Assembly (NCBI GenBank): GCA_963744915.1
Contig: CAVUUY010000015.1
Coordinates: 124,001-188,000 of the forward strand
DNA: 64,000 nt
Reading direction: 5' to 3'
Source: DATAFF01 sp963744915
GTDB lineage: Bacteria > Pseudomonadota > Alphaproteobacteria > Rhizobiales > Aestuariivirgaceae
The notes beneath the pieces were generated by a model that worked only from the letters and a program-made list of their open reading frames with translations, did not search any database and was not told the DNA's origin. Every line of letters begins with the position of its first letter. Position 1 is the first letter of the stretch. The position numbers and the translations under genes were made by a program. Below, one piece after another: positions 44,615 to 53,639 of this stretch.

Positions 44615-46501
44615 GTGGCAGCCGAGAAGGAGGGGCCGGCCGGTCCTTTCAAACGAGTCCTGGCGCTCACCATGAAAACGGTGGCGCTCGACCCCGAGCT
44701 GCAGGTGACCTTCGGATCCGAGCAGCCGGGCCTCTCCGGGCATCGCGCCCGCCTGCCGCAGCTGTCGCGCGATCTCAACCGGCCCGAAGTCGAGATCACC
44801 CGCGGCCTCGCCGATTCCATGGCGCTGCGCCTCGCCAACCACCGCGACGACATCCATGCCAAATACCGCCCCGAGGGCAAGTCGGCCCGCGCCGTCTTCG
44901 AGGCGGTCGAGCAGGCGCGGGTCGAGGCGATCGGCGCCAATGCCATGCAGGGCATGCGCTCGAACCTCGCCGCGATGCTGAGCGACCGCTATCAGCGCCG
45001 CGCCACCCAGAACACCACCGACCGCAAGGATGCCCCGCTCGAGGAAGCCGTCGCGCTGATCGTCCGCGAGCGCCTGACCGGCGAACGGCCGCCGCGGAAC
45101 GCTGCCACCCTGGTCGAGCTGTGGCGCCCATGGGTCGAGGAGAAAGCCGCCGGTCAGCTCGATTCACTGGTCGGGCGGATGAGCGACCAGACCGCCTTCT
45201 CGCGCCTGTCACGCGAGATCATCGCCGCTCTCGACATGGCCGAGGAGCTGGGCGAGGACCCCGACCAGCAAAGCGACGAGCAGGAAGATGGCGAGGAGAC
45301 GGACAGCGGCCAGTCCGATGAGGTGCGCGAGGGCGAGCAGCAGGCGGAGGCCGCCGAAAGCCAGGAGACCCGCGACAGCGATGCCGAATCCGAGCAGGCG
45401 ATGGACGACGCAGCCGAGATCGACAGCGACGATGTGCCGGAGGATCTCGACGCCAGGGACACCCCCGAGGGCGAGGAACCCTGGCGTCCGCAGCTGCCGT
45501 TCGGCTCGGGCACCAATGCCGACTTCTACAAGGTCTACACCAACCAGTTCGACGAGGTGATCGCCGCCGAGGACCTATGCGACAGCGACGAGCTGGCGCG
45601 GCTTCGCAACTATCTCGACAAACAGCTCGCCAATCTCCAGGGCGTCGTCGCCCGTCTCGCCAACCGCCTGCAGCGGCGGCTGATGGCGCAGCAGAACCGC
45701 TCCTGGGACTTCGATCTCGACGAAGGGCTGCTCGATGCCGCCCGCCTCACCCGCGTGGTCGTCGACCCGCTCCATGCGCTGTCCTTCAAGGTCGAGCGCG
45801 ATACCGAGTTCCGCGATACCGTGGTGAGCTTGCTGCTCGACAATTCTGGCTCGATGCGCGGCCGCCCCATCACCGTTGCCGCCACCTGCGCCGACATCCT
45901 GGCGCGCACCCTCGAGCGCTGCGGCGTCAAGGTCGAGATTCTCGGCTTCACCACCCGCGCCTGGAAGGGCGGCCAGTCGCGCGAGCGCTGGCTTGCCGAG
46001 GGCAAGCCGCCCGCCCCCGGCCGCCTCAACGACATTCGCCACATCATCTACAAATCTGCCGACATGCCGTGGCGCCGGGCCCGCCGCAATCTCGGCCTGA
46101 TGATGCGCGAGGGGCTGCTCAAGGAGAACATCGACGGGGAGGCCTTGATCTGGGCCCACAACCGCCTGCTCGGGCGCTCCGAGCAGCGGCGCATCCTGAT
46201 GGTGATCTCCGATGGCGCCCCGGTCGATGATTCAACGCTCTCGGTCAACCACGGCAACTACCTCGAGCGCCACCTCCGGCAGGTCATCGGCGACATCGAG
46301 ACGCGCTCGCCGGTCGAGCTGATCGCGATCGGCATCGGGCACGACGTCACCCGCTACTACCGGCGGGCCGTCACCATCGTCGATGCCGAGGAACTGGGCG
46401 GGGCGATGACCGAGAAGCTCGCCGAGCTCTTCGCGGAGGGCGCGTCGCGCACCCCCGCCATGCCCGCCCGCCAGCCGCACCGCCGCCGAGCCGCGCGATG
46501 A
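44615..46501 (+). CDS. cobT: Cobaltochelatase subunit CobT
   Basis: Predicted 628 aa from GTG 44615 with AGGAGG 7 bases upstream. N-terminal helical part, a strongly acidic centre (about 215-290, rich in E, D, S and Q), and a C-terminal von Willebrand A domain with the metal-binding DNSGS at 409-413. It forms the ring-shaped ATPase complex with CobS. Stop overlaps the start of the next gene in ATGA. Confidence 0.97.
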   Translation: MAAEKEGPAGPFKRVLALTMKTVALDPELQVTFGSEQPGLSGHRARLPQLSRDLNRPEVEITRGLADSMALRLANHRDDIHAKYRPEGKSARAVFEAVEQARVEAIGANAMQGMRSNLAAMLSDRYQRRATQNTTDRKDAPLEEAVALIVRERLTGERPPRNAATLVELWRPWVEEKAAGQLDSLVGRMSDQTAFSRLSREIIAALDMAEELGEDPDQQSDEQEDGEETDSGQSDEVREGEQQAEAAESQETRDSDAESEQAMDDAAEIDSDDVPEDLDARDTPEGEEPWRPQLPFGSGTNADFYKVYTNQFDEVIAAEDLCDSDELARLRNYLDKQLANLQGVVARLANRLQRRLMAQQNRSWDFDLDEGLLDAARLTRVVVDPLHALSFKVERDTEFRDTVVSLLLDNSGSMRGRPITVAATCADILARTLERCGVKVEILGFTTRAWKGGQSRERWLAEGKPPAPGRLNDIRHIIYKSADMPWRRARRNLGLMMREGLLKENIDGEALIWAHNRLLGRSEQRRILMVISDGAPVDDSTLSVNHGNYLERHLRQVIGDIETRSPVELIAIGIGHDVTRYYRRAVTIVDAEELGGAMTEKLAELFAEGASRTPAMPARQPHRRRAAR

Positions 46502-47541
46502 GTCTGGCGAGCGGCGGGCGAGCCGGGGCCGCCGTGGCGCTGGCCGTTCTGCTCCTCGGCCTGGTGATTGGCAGGAGCATCGGGGCCGAGCCGGAGCAGG
46601 GCCCCGTCGCGGTGCAAGTCGAGCCATGGGACTTCAGCCATGACAAAGATGCACGCGTTGCTCGCGGTCTTTACTGGCGTGGCGGCATCAAGCTCAAGTC
46701 CAGCGACCCGCGCTTCGGCGGCTTCTCGGGTCTCGCTCTGTCCGCCGACGGCAACCGCCTGCTGGCGGTGAGCGACGAGGGCTGGTGGCTGACCGCCCGC
46801 CTCCTCTACGACCATGACAATCTGGCGGGTCTGGCCGATCCTTCCATGGCGCCGCTCCTCGAGCGCTCCGGCAAGCGCGCCTCCAGCAAGCGCGGCCGCG
46901 ATGCCGAGGCATTGACGCTGATGCGGCCCGGCATGCTCGATGGAAGGGTCGCGGTCGGCTTCGAACGGCGCCCGCGGGTCGAGCTTTTCGACCTCGGCAA
47001 GGACAAGTTCGCGGCGCGACCGGTGGTCGTGCCGTCCCCGCCCGCCATCCGCGCCGGGCCCGAGAATGCCGAGCTCGAAGGCCTGGCCTTCATCGCCGAG
47101 GGGCCGATGAAGAATTCCTTCATTGCCATCTCCGAGCGGCAGTTCGACGACAAGGGCAACATCCGCGGCTGGGTGTTCGGCCGCAATCGCACGACCTTCG
47201 CGTTCACCATCGCCCGCCTCGATGATTTCGATGTCACCGATGTCGCGATCATGCCCGACGGCGACCTCCTGCTGCTGGAGCGCAGCTTCAACGGCCTGTT
47301 CCCCGGCCTGTCGCTCCGCCGCATTCCGCTCGCCGAGCTGAAGCCGGGGGCGGTGCTCAGGCCCGCGCCGATCTTCCAAGGCACGCTGCCGCGCTACGCC
47401 ATCGACAATATGGAGGGCCTGGCCGTGCATGTGACGCGGTCCGGCGAAACCCGCATAACCATCATGTCGGACGACAACTATAATCGCGGCGTCCAGAATA
47501 CGATTTTGCTGCAGTTTGCGGTGGGGGGCGGTGGGGAGTAG
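46498..47541 (+). CDS. Esterase-like activity of phytase family protein, exported
   Basis: Predicted 347 aa. A signal-anchor (about 11-30) leads to a beta-propeller-like domain of the PF13449 type: FGGFSGLALSADGNRLLAVSDEG, ELEGLAFI, PDGDLLLLERSF and DNMEGLAV blocks repeat the pattern. The substrate is unknown; the family name comes from a fused phytase in a plant-associated bacterium. The 4-bp overlap with cobT ties it to the cobalt chelatase transcript, a frequent Rhizobiales arrangement. The stop codon TAG at 47539-47541 lies at the edge of a heptamer repeat element. Confidence 0.85.
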   Translation: MSLASGGRAGAAVALAVLLLGLVIGRSIGAEPEQGPVAVQVEPWDFSHDKDARVARGLYWRGGIKLKSSDPRFGGFSGLALSADGNRLLAVSDEGWWLTARLLYDHDNLAGLADPSMAPLLERSGKRASSKRGRDAEALTLMRPGMLDGRVAVGFERRPRVELFDLGKDKFAARPVVVPSPPAIRAGPENAELEGLAFIAEGPMKNSFIAISERQFDDKGNIRGWVFGRNRTTFAFTIARLDDFDVTDVAIMPDGDLLLLERSFNGLFPGLSLRRIPLAELKPGAVLRPAPIFQGTLPRYAIDNMEGLAVHVTRSGETRITIMSDDNYNRGVQNTILLQFAVGGGGE

Positions 47542-47697
47542 GCAAGTTGGCAAGTTGGCAAGTGGCAATAGGCAATAGGCAATAGGCAATAGGCAATAGG
47601 GTAAGGGTGAGTGGTGAGTAGTGAGTAGTGAGTAGTGAGTAGTGAACAGGAGCAGGGCAGTCTTTTGCCTATTGCCTATTGCCTACTTGCCACTTCC
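47540..47697. repeat. Heptamer repeat element with inverted arms
   Basis: From left: three GGCAAGT(T) units (47541-47563), five GGCAATA units (47564-47598), six GTGAGTA-type units (47607-47648), a unique stretch, then an inverted arm (47665-47694) reading TGCCTAT, TGCCTAT, TGCCTACTTGCCACTT. The right arm is the complement of the AAGTGGCAATAGGCAATAGGCA part on the left, so the element can fold into a hairpin of about 20 bp with a long loop. Both convergent genes end at it: the plus-strand stop TAG at its left edge and the minus-strand stop TAG in the right arm. Confidence 0.9.
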
Positions 47698-48317
47698 CCC
47701 TCCCACTTCTCCAAAAACGCCTCCACCCCGAGCTGCCGCATGTCGTCCACCGCATTGGCGAGCCGGTCGTGCGGCCAGTCCCACCAGCCTAGCGCCTGGA
47801 TTCGCCGCTTGATCGGCGCCGGGAAACGGTCGCGGAGCTTCACCGCCGGGACGCCGGCGACGATGGCGTAATCCTCGACCGGCCTGGTCACCACGGCGCC
47901 CGCCGCAATGACCGCCCCGTCGCCGATCGTCACTGCCGGCAGCACGATCGCGCCATGGCCGATCCACACGTCGTGGCCTATCGTCACCCCTTTGGCGATG
48001 CGCTCAGACCGGAATGCGGCATCGAGCGGCTTATCCAGAAAATACTCGTTGGGGCGGTAGGTGATCTTGTGCTGGCAGATGCGGTCCATCGGATGGTTCA
48101 GCGCATTGATCTGGACGAACGCCGCCACCGCGCAGAACTTGCCAAGCCGGGCATAGACGATGCCGCTATCATGCTCGATATAGGAATAATCGCCGATCTT
48201 CGAATCGAGAACAGCGCAGCGCTCGCCGATCGCCGTGAAACGGCCAAGCGCGCTGTTGCGCAACCTCGCCGTCTGATGGACCCGCGGCTCGCCTGTCCGC
48301 GTCGGGATCGTGGTCAA
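47676..48317 (-). CDS. Hexapeptide-repeat acetyltransferase, phosphonate-cluster (TIGR03308-like) type
   Basis: Predicted 213 aa. A left-handed beta-helix of hexapeptide repeats (ARLRNSALGRFTAIG, DYSYIEHDSGIVYARLGKFCAVAA, then VTIGHDVWIGHGAIVLPAVTIGDGAVIAAGAVVT). The YSYIEHD and INALNHPMDR blocks are those of the family often found with phosphonate genes and related to CatB-type acetyltransferases. The acceptor is unknown and no phn genes are near. No ATG or GTG fits; the TTG at 48317 overlaps the rpmB stop as TTGA. The last codons lie in the heptamer element. Confidence 0.85.
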   Translation of the reverse strand: MTTIPTRTGEPRVHQTARLRNSALGRFTAIGERCAVLDSKIGDYSYIEHDSGIVYARLGKFCAVAAFVQINALNHPMDRICQHKITYRPNEYFLDKPLDAAFRSERIAKGVTIGHDVWIGHGAIVLPAVTIGDGAVIAAGAVVTRPVEDYAIVAGVPAVKLRDRFPAPIKRRIQALGWWDWPHDRLANAVDDMRQLGVEAFLEKWEGEVASRQ

Positions 48318-48601
48318 GCGGCTGGCGCGGCCTTCTCGATCTTCCGCTTGAGCTCGCGCGCCTTCTTCGACAGTTGCTCGCGGCGAGCCTTGCGCAGAAA
48401 GGCGTCGAGCCCGCCGCGATGCTCGACCGACTTCAGCGCATTGGCGCTGATCTTGAGCGAGACGGACTGGCCCAGCGCGTCGCTGATGAGATGAACCTGG
48501 CAAAGATTGGGCAGGAACCGCCGCTTGGACTTGTTGTTGGCGTGGCTGACGGCATTGCCGACAAGGACGCCCTTTCCCGTCAATTCGCAACGCCGTGCCA
48601 T
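48314..48601 (-). CDS. rpmB: 50S ribosomal protein L28
   Basis: Predicted 95 aa. Begins MARRCELTGKGVLVGN and continues VSHANNKSKRRFLPNL, the L28 signature, with a longer C-terminal helix as usual in alphaproteobacteria. Structural protein near the E site of the 50S subunit. Divergent from the DUF3108 gene. Confidence 0.98.
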   Translation of the reverse strand: MARRCELTGKGVLVGNAVSHANNKSKRRFLPNLCQVHLISDALGQSVSLKISANALKSVEHRGGLDAFLRKARREQLSKKARELKRKIEKAAPAA

Positions 48602-48768
48602 TGAAACAACTCCGAAAACGCTTCGATCGAGGGCGCTCCTATAATGATGCGCCGCCCAACCGTCAAGTCTCGCGCAAGGGCGATGCCGTGGCGTGACGGC
48701 AAAGTTTGGCCTCATATCCGGTCTAGTCGAGGGCGCGTTTTCGGTATCACCAGCAGCGGGGAAGTTCC

Positions 48769-49626
48769 ATGATCTGCGATGTGCCAAGCCCCAAACCGCG
48801 GCTGGCGATGGCGCTTTTCATGCTGGTGCTGCCTGTGCTCGCGCTGCTTGCCGCATGGGCAGACCCGGCGGCTGCCGCCGACCAGCTGCGGCTGCGCTAT
48901 GATCTCTACATCTCCAACATGCGCGCGATCGAGATCAACCAGGAGATCGAACTGGCCCAGACCGGATACAGCTCGGCCATGTCGCTGCGCTCCAAAGGCA
49001 TGGCGGGCATGTTCATGAAGGTCGAGACCGACATGAAGACGACCGGCAGCATCGTCGACGGGGTGCCGGTGCCGACCTCCTTCCGGATCGCCCAGAAGGA
49101 CCGTCGCGCCAGCGTGAGCTTCGACCACGCGAACAAGCCCGAGGCCGTCCGCGACCCCGACCTGAACCCGCGCAAGGCCGAAGCCATCGACGCCGCCCTG
49201 GCCGAGCCCGCCGTCGACCCGCTCTCGGCCATCCTGCAGCAGGGTTTTGCCGGCGAGGACCAGGTCTGTTCCGGAAGCGAGCGGGTCTATAATGGCCGCG
49301 AGGTCACCGAATATCGTTTCGAACGTCTCGACGACGGGCAGTTCGGCAAGAGCGATGCCAGCGTCTATCGTGGCCCGGTCATTCGCTGCCGGCTGGTGTA
49401 CCGCATGATCGCCGGCTTTTCCGATCGGGCGATGGAGAAGAACCAAACCCAGCCGGTGGTCATCACCTTCTGGGTGGCGCCGGTCCAGACGGCCACCACC
49501 GGGAAGCCCCTGATGCTGGTGGTGGCGGTCAACGGCAGGATCGACGAGCGCGCCTTCACCGGTGTCCTCAACGCTGCCACCATCTCCGGACGGCCGCTCA
49601 ACCCGAACTCGCTCGCCAGCCGCTGA
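48769..49626 (+). CDS. DUF3108 periplasmic protein
   Basis: Predicted 285 aa. A signal peptide (about 15-36, ending AAAADQ) leads to a beta-rich domain beginning LRLRYDLYISNMRAIEINQEIEL (seen as YDLYISN and GYSSAMSLRSKGMAG) that matches DUF3108, a lipid-carrier-like fold. A cysteine pair (C165-type CSGSERVYNG and IRCRLVY) may form a disulfide. Function unknown. It lies between rpmB and the SUV3-like helicase, as in other Rhizobiales. Confidence 0.88.
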   Translation: MICDVPSPKPRLAMALFMLVLPVLALLAAWADPAAAADQLRLRYDLYISNMRAIEINQEIELAQTGYSSAMSLRSKGMAGMFMKVETDMKTTGSIVDGVPVPTSFRIAQKDRRASVSFDHANKPEAVRDPDLNPRKAEAIDAALAEPAVDPLSAILQQGFAGEDQVCSGSERVYNGREVTEYRFERLDDGQFGKSDASVYRGPVIRCRLVYRMIAGFSDRAMEKNQTQPVVITFWVAPVQTATTGKPLMLVVAVNGRIDERAFTGVLNAATISGRPLNPNSLASR

Positions 49627-50112
49627 TCGACCGCCGTCCCGTTCCGGCACAGTCCGGTTAACAAACGCGTGCCCTGGCTGCTGCCGCAGCGGCGGAAGGC
49701 CGCCTTGCCGCTCCAGGGCTGGTGGAATATCGCTTTGAACCTCCCATATGTTCGGTGAACGAATGGGGAAAGGCGCCCCTCCAGCGATTCGGTCATGCTC
49801 CGTTCCCTTTTTCTTCAATAGGTTAACGCTCGCCCCAGCCTACGGACACCGCGATGACACAAACCGTTAAGCATTGCGCCCGATCGTTAACCAAAGACGC
49901 TGCGTCACCTCCGCGAGGGCGGCTGCCGGCCTGCCGCCGGGGTGGTCCGGGGGTGCGAAATTCCCGGCGAATCCGGCGTGAACAAACCCTGAATCACCCT
50001 GTGGATAGCGATTCGGTCGTCCTTCGTTCGGCAAAGATTCCGAATCTTGCCGAACTGTGTCGAAACGGCCCAGCTTCCATGACCGTTGCAGCCGGCGGCG
50101 CCTGACCGGTCC
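49627..50112. other. Intergenic region with clustered TTAAC motifs
   Basis: 486 bp before the helicase gene. TTAAC occurs at about 49658, 49823 and 49888, with TTAAG at about 49866. These resemble half sites of the cell-cycle regulator CtrA (TTAACCAT), though no pair has the exact 7-bp spacer. An inverted pair GATTCCGAATC is at about 50036-50046. No gene is supported. Confidence 0.4.
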
Positions 50113-53100
50113 ATGGCGTCGCCCCGCAATGTCACGGCTGTTCTGGGGCCGACCAACACCGGCAAGACCCATCTGGCGGTCGAGCGGATGCTGGCTCACC
50201 CTAGCGGCATGATCGGCCTGCCGCTCCGGCTGCTGGCGCGCGAGGTCTATGACCGGGTCCGCGCCCGGGTGGGCGAACATGCCGTGGCGCTGGTTACGGG
50301 TGAGGAAAAGATCCTTCCTCCGGACCCCCGCTTCTGGGTCGCCACCGTCGAGGCGATGCCGTCCGATCTCAGGGTCTCGTTCCTCGCCATCGACGAAGTC
50401 CAGCTCGCCGCCGACCTCGAGCGCGGCCACGTCTTCACCGACCGGCTGCTCACCCGCCGCGGCCAGAACGAGACGATGCTGCTTGGCGCCGCCACGATGC
50501 GGAGCCTGATCGATCAGCTGCTGCCCGGCACCACTTTCATCTCCCGCCCACGCTTCTCCAAACTGTCCTATTCCGGACAGAAAAAGCTTACCCGCCTGCC
50601 CCGCCGTTCGGCCATCGTCGCCTTCTCGGCCGAGATGGTCTACGCCATGGCGGAGCTGATCCGGCGCCAGAGCGGCGGTGCCGCCGTGGTGCTGGGCGCC
50701 CTGTCGCCGCGCACCCGCAACGCCCAGATGGCGCTGTTCCAGTCCGGCGATGTCGACCATGTGGTGGCAACCGATGCGATCGGCATGGGCCTCAACATGG
50801 ATCTCGACCATGTCGCCTTCGCGTCGACCCGGAAATTCGACGGCTTCTCGTTCCGCCAGCTGACCGCGGCCGAGCTTGGCCAGATTGCCGGTCGGGCCGG
50901 CCGCTACATGAATGACGGAACCTTCGGGGTCACGGCCGAGGCCGAGCCGTTTCCGGCCGAGCTCGTCGGCGACCTCGAAGATCACCGCTTCGAGCCGGTC
51001 CGCGTCCTGCAATGGCGCAATCGCGACCTGTCCTTTGCTTCGCTGACGGCACTGCGTGGCGCGCTCGCCGCGCTGCCGCCGACCAGGCTTCTGACCAGAG
51101 CCCAGGCGAGCTTCGATGTCGAAGCGCTCGAGCTCATCGCCCGCGACGACGATATCGTCGCCCTCGCCTCGACGTCCGAGACGGTGGAGCTCCTGTGGGA
51201 AGTGTGCCAGGTCCCCGACTACCGCAACATATCGGGTGCCGAGCATGCCACCCTGGTGGCCCGCGTCTTCCGCTTTCTGACCAGCAGCGACCGCCGCATC
51301 CCCGAAGACTGGTTCGCCCGGCAGCTCTCCTATTGCAACCGCACCGAGGGCGACATCGATACCCTGGCGACCCGCATCGCCCATATCCGCACCTGGACCT
51401 TCATCGCCAATCGCGACTGGCTTGCCGATCCCCTCCATTGGCAATTGCGGGCCCGCAGCATCGAGGATCGTCTCTCTGACGCCTTGCATGAACGCCTCAC
51501 TCAGCGTTTTATCGACCGCCGCACCAGCGTGTTGATGCGCCGCTTGCGGCAGAAGGAAGATGTGATGTCGAGCATCGAGGAAGATGGCGGGGTCTATGTC
51601 GAGGGGGCATTCGTCGGCCGCCTCGTCGGTTTTTGCTTTCTTCCCGAGGGCGATGCCGCATCGGCCAAGGCGGTCAGGACGGCCTCGCTCCAGGCGGTTA
51701 CCCGCGAGCTCACCGGCCGGGCCCAGACGCTGGCCGCCGCTCCCGATCCCGATTTCAGCCTGGCCCGTGACGGCAAGGTCATCTGGCACGGCGCTCCGGT
51801 CGCCAGGGTCATCGCCGGCACCAGCCCGTTGAAGCCCAAGGTCCAGCTCATCGCCGACGATACCCTTGCCGGCGATGACCGCGATGGCGTGGTGTTTCGC
51901 ATCGAGAAGTTCCTGTCGCGCCATATCGGGGCCGTGCTCGAGCCCTTGCTCAAGCTCGAGGCCGCCGAGGAGCTCGCCGGCATCGAGCGCGGTCTCGCCT
52001 TTCGCCTTGTCGAGAGCATGGGCATCGTTTCCCGCGAGGAGATCGCCGAGGACGTCAAGGCGCTGTCGCAGGACGGCCGCGCCGCACTGCGCCGCCATGG
52101 CGTGCGTTTCGGGGCCTTTCACGTCTTCATCCCGGTCCTGCTCAAGCCGGCGGCCACGTCGCTCCGCCTGCTGCTGTGGGGCTTGGGGCTCGAGCGCGAC
52201 GGCCGGCTCGTCATCGAGAATTTGCCGCCGGTGCCCGGGCAGGGCCTGACCTCGGTTTCCTTCGACCGCACCACGCCGCGCGGTTTCTACCGCATGGCCG
52301 GCTTTCGCATCTGCGGCGAGCGCTGCGTGCGCATCGACATGCTCGAAAGGCTGGCCGACACCATCCGCGAGCGGGTGTTCTGGCGTCCCCGCTTCCCTGC
52401 CGAGACGCGCCCGCCGGGTTCGGTCGAGGGCGGCGGCTTTGCCATCGTCCCCGACATGATGTCGCTGGTCGGTTGTTCCGGCGAGGAGTTCACCGGCATC
52501 CTGCGTTCATTGGGCTTTCGGAGCGAGAAGCGCCGGATCGAGCCGGCCGCCTCCGCGCCGCCCGTCGTTGCCGCGCCGCCCGACATTGCCGCGCCGCCCG
52601 ACATTGCCGCGCCGCCCGACGTTCCGGTCCAGGAGGCCGCCGGCGATCCCGGCCCGAGCGATCCCGGCCCGAGCGACCCCGGCCCGAGCGATCCGGCTCC
52701 CGCCGATCCGACGCCGGCCAGTCCCGAGCCCGAGGAGCCGCCGCCGGCCCCCGGCGGACCCGACATCGATCTTCCAGGCCCGAGCGGCCCGGAGATCGCG
52801 CCGACCGAGCTGCCCGTGCCCGAGGTCCCGGTGCCGGGGGCGACGCTGGCCGAACCGGTGTTTCTCGAGGTGTGGTGGCCACGCGACACCGGGCCGTTCC
52901 GCCGCAAGAAGCCGCGCCCGAGTCACCCTGGCAAGCGCCGGCCGCCGCGCCCTGCTGCCCAGGTCGAGACGGCAGCCGAGGCCGGCGCGCCTCCCGTTGC
53001 GACGGCCGAGCCGGCAGCGCCAAGGCCGCCCCGGCCGGAGCGGCCGAAGCGCCGGCCGTGGCGCGACGAGGACAAGGGGCGGCGTGGCGAGGACGGCAAG

Positions 53101-53256
53101 GGTCGGCGCGACGATGGCAAGGGTCGGCGCGGCGATGACGGGGCTGACGAGCGGCCGAAGCGCCCGCCGCCCCGTCGCGAGGAGCCGCGGGTCGTCGATG
53201 GGCCCTTTGCCGTGCTCGGGGCGCTGCGCGACAAGCTCGCTCAGAACAAGAAATGA
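50113..53256 (+). CDS. SUV3-like DEXH helicase with long disordered C-terminus
   Basis: Predicted 1047 aa. Walker A in GPTNTGKTH (11-19), DEVQ box at 94-97, and the second RecA-like domain with TDAIGMGLNM and QIAGRAGRY. This is the mitochondrial SUV3/MgpS family of helicases found across alphaproteobacteria, acting on RNA or RNA/DNA duplexes. From about residue 815 the chain is low complexity: proline/alanine repeats, then a basic RPKRRPW...KGRRG tail. ATG 50113 (MASPRN) matches the family; an in-frame TTG at 50086 is weaker. Its stop overlaps the S4 gene in ATGA. Confidence 0.92.
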   Translation: MASPRNVTAVLGPTNTGKTHLAVERMLAHPSGMIGLPLRLLAREVYDRVRARVGEHAVALVTGEEKILPPDPRFWVATVEAMPSDLRVSFLAIDEVQLAADLERGHVFTDRLLTRRGQNETMLLGAATMRSLIDQLLPGTTFISRPRFSKLSYSGQKKLTRLPRRSAIVAFSAEMVYAMAELIRRQSGGAAVVLGALSPRTRNAQMALFQSGDVDHVVATDAIGMGLNMDLDHVAFASTRKFDGFSFRQLTAAELGQIAGRAGRYMNDGTFGVTAEAEPFPAELVGDLEDHRFEPVRVLQWRNRDLSFASLTALRGALAALPPTRLLTRAQASFDVEALELIARDDDIVALASTSETVELLWEVCQVPDYRNISGAEHATLVARVFRFLTSSDRRIPEDWFARQLSYCNRTEGDIDTLATRIAHIRTWTFIANRDWLADPLHWQLRARSIEDRLSDALHERLTQRFIDRRTSVLMRRLRQKEDVMSSIEEDGGVYVEGAFVGRLVGFCFLPEGDAASAKAVRTASLQAVTRELTGRAQTLAAAPDPDFSLARDGKVIWHGAPVARVIAGTSPLKPKVQLIADDTLAGDDRDGVVFRIEKFLSRHIGAVLEPLLKLEAAEELAGIERGLAFRLVESMGIVSREEIAEDVKALSQDGRAALRRHGVRFGAFHVFIPVLLKPAATSLRLLLWGLGLERDGRLVIENLPPVPGQGLTSVSFDRTTPRGFYRMAGFRICGERCVRIDMLERLADTIRERVFWRPRFPAETRPPGSVEGGGFAIVPDMMSLVGCSGEEFTGILRSLGFRSEKRRIEPAASAPPVVAAPPDIAAPPDIAAPPDVPVQEAAGDPGPSDPGPSDPGPSDPAPADPTPASPEPEEPPPAPGGPDIDLPGPSGPEIAPTELPVPEVPVPGATLAEPVFLEVWWPRDTGPFRRKKPRPSHPGKRRPPRPAAQVETAAEAGAPPVATAEPAAPRPPRPERPKRRPWRDEDKGRRGEDGKGRRDDGKGRRGDDGADERPKRPPPRREEPRVVDGPFAVLGALRDKLAQNKK
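52570..52689 (+). repeat. Tandem repeats coding for proline-rich pentapeptide and hexapeptide units
   Basis: Three 18-bp units coding AAPPDI-type hexapeptides (52570-52623), then, after a gap, three 15-bp units coding DPGPS (52645-52689). They sit in the disordered tail of the helicase and are likely to change in length between strains. Confidence 0.85.
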
Positions 53257-53528
53257 TCGCGGCCGATCGCGGGCAGCGCCTCGACAAGTGGCTCTGGTTC
53301 GCGCGGGTCGTCAAATCCCGCAGCCTGGCCCAGAGCTTGATCGAGCAGGGGGCGGTGCGGGTCAACCGCGTCAAGATCGTCCGCTCGAGCTCCGGCATCG
53401 CGCCTGGCGACGTGGTCACGGTTGCGGTCCACGATCGCGTGCGGGTGCTGAAGGTCCTGGGGGAGGGTCGGCGCCGCGGCCCGCCGGGGGAGGCTCGGGA
53501 GCTCTATGAGGACCTTTCGCCCGGCTGA
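53253..53528 (+). CDS. S4-domain RNA-binding protein (Hsp15-like)
   Basis: Predicted 91 aa. The S4 fold is seen in QRLDKWLWFARVVKSRSLAQ and GAVRVNRVKI, then a basic C-terminal stretch. Hsp15 relatives bind stalled 50S subunits with attached peptidyl-tRNA. The ATGA overlap with the helicase gene shows they are expressed together, which agrees with a joint RNA role. Confidence 0.93.
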   Translation: MIAADRGQRLDKWLWFARVVKSRSLAQSLIEQGAVRVNRVKIVRSSSGIAPGDVVTVAVHDRVRVLKVLGEGRRRGPPGEARELYEDLSPG

Positions 53529-53550
53529 TGGCGTCGCCGCCCGGCGCATA

Positions 53551-53607
53551 GCGGCTTTGTGGTCTGGAACCTATTGCTAACTGGTTCTATACGGTCCACA
53601 AAGCGGC
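53551..53607. other. Long stem-loop upstream of fdxA
   Basis: GCTTTGTGG (53554-53562) pairs with CCACAAAGC (53596-53604), and inside it GAACC (53667-like position 53567-53571) pairs with GGTTC (53583-53587) around TATTGCTAACT. Total about 50 nt. It has no T run on the plus strand and lies 35 bp before the fdxA start, so it may be a leader structure or an operator. Confidence 0.55.
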
Positions 53608-53639
53608 GATTTCATGCGAATTAGGGACTGCGCTTCGCC

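Noticed and set aside
49867..52122. A 751-codon minus-strand frame opposite the helicase gene
   Set aside because: Antisense to a well-supported helicase; composition is that of a shadow frame.
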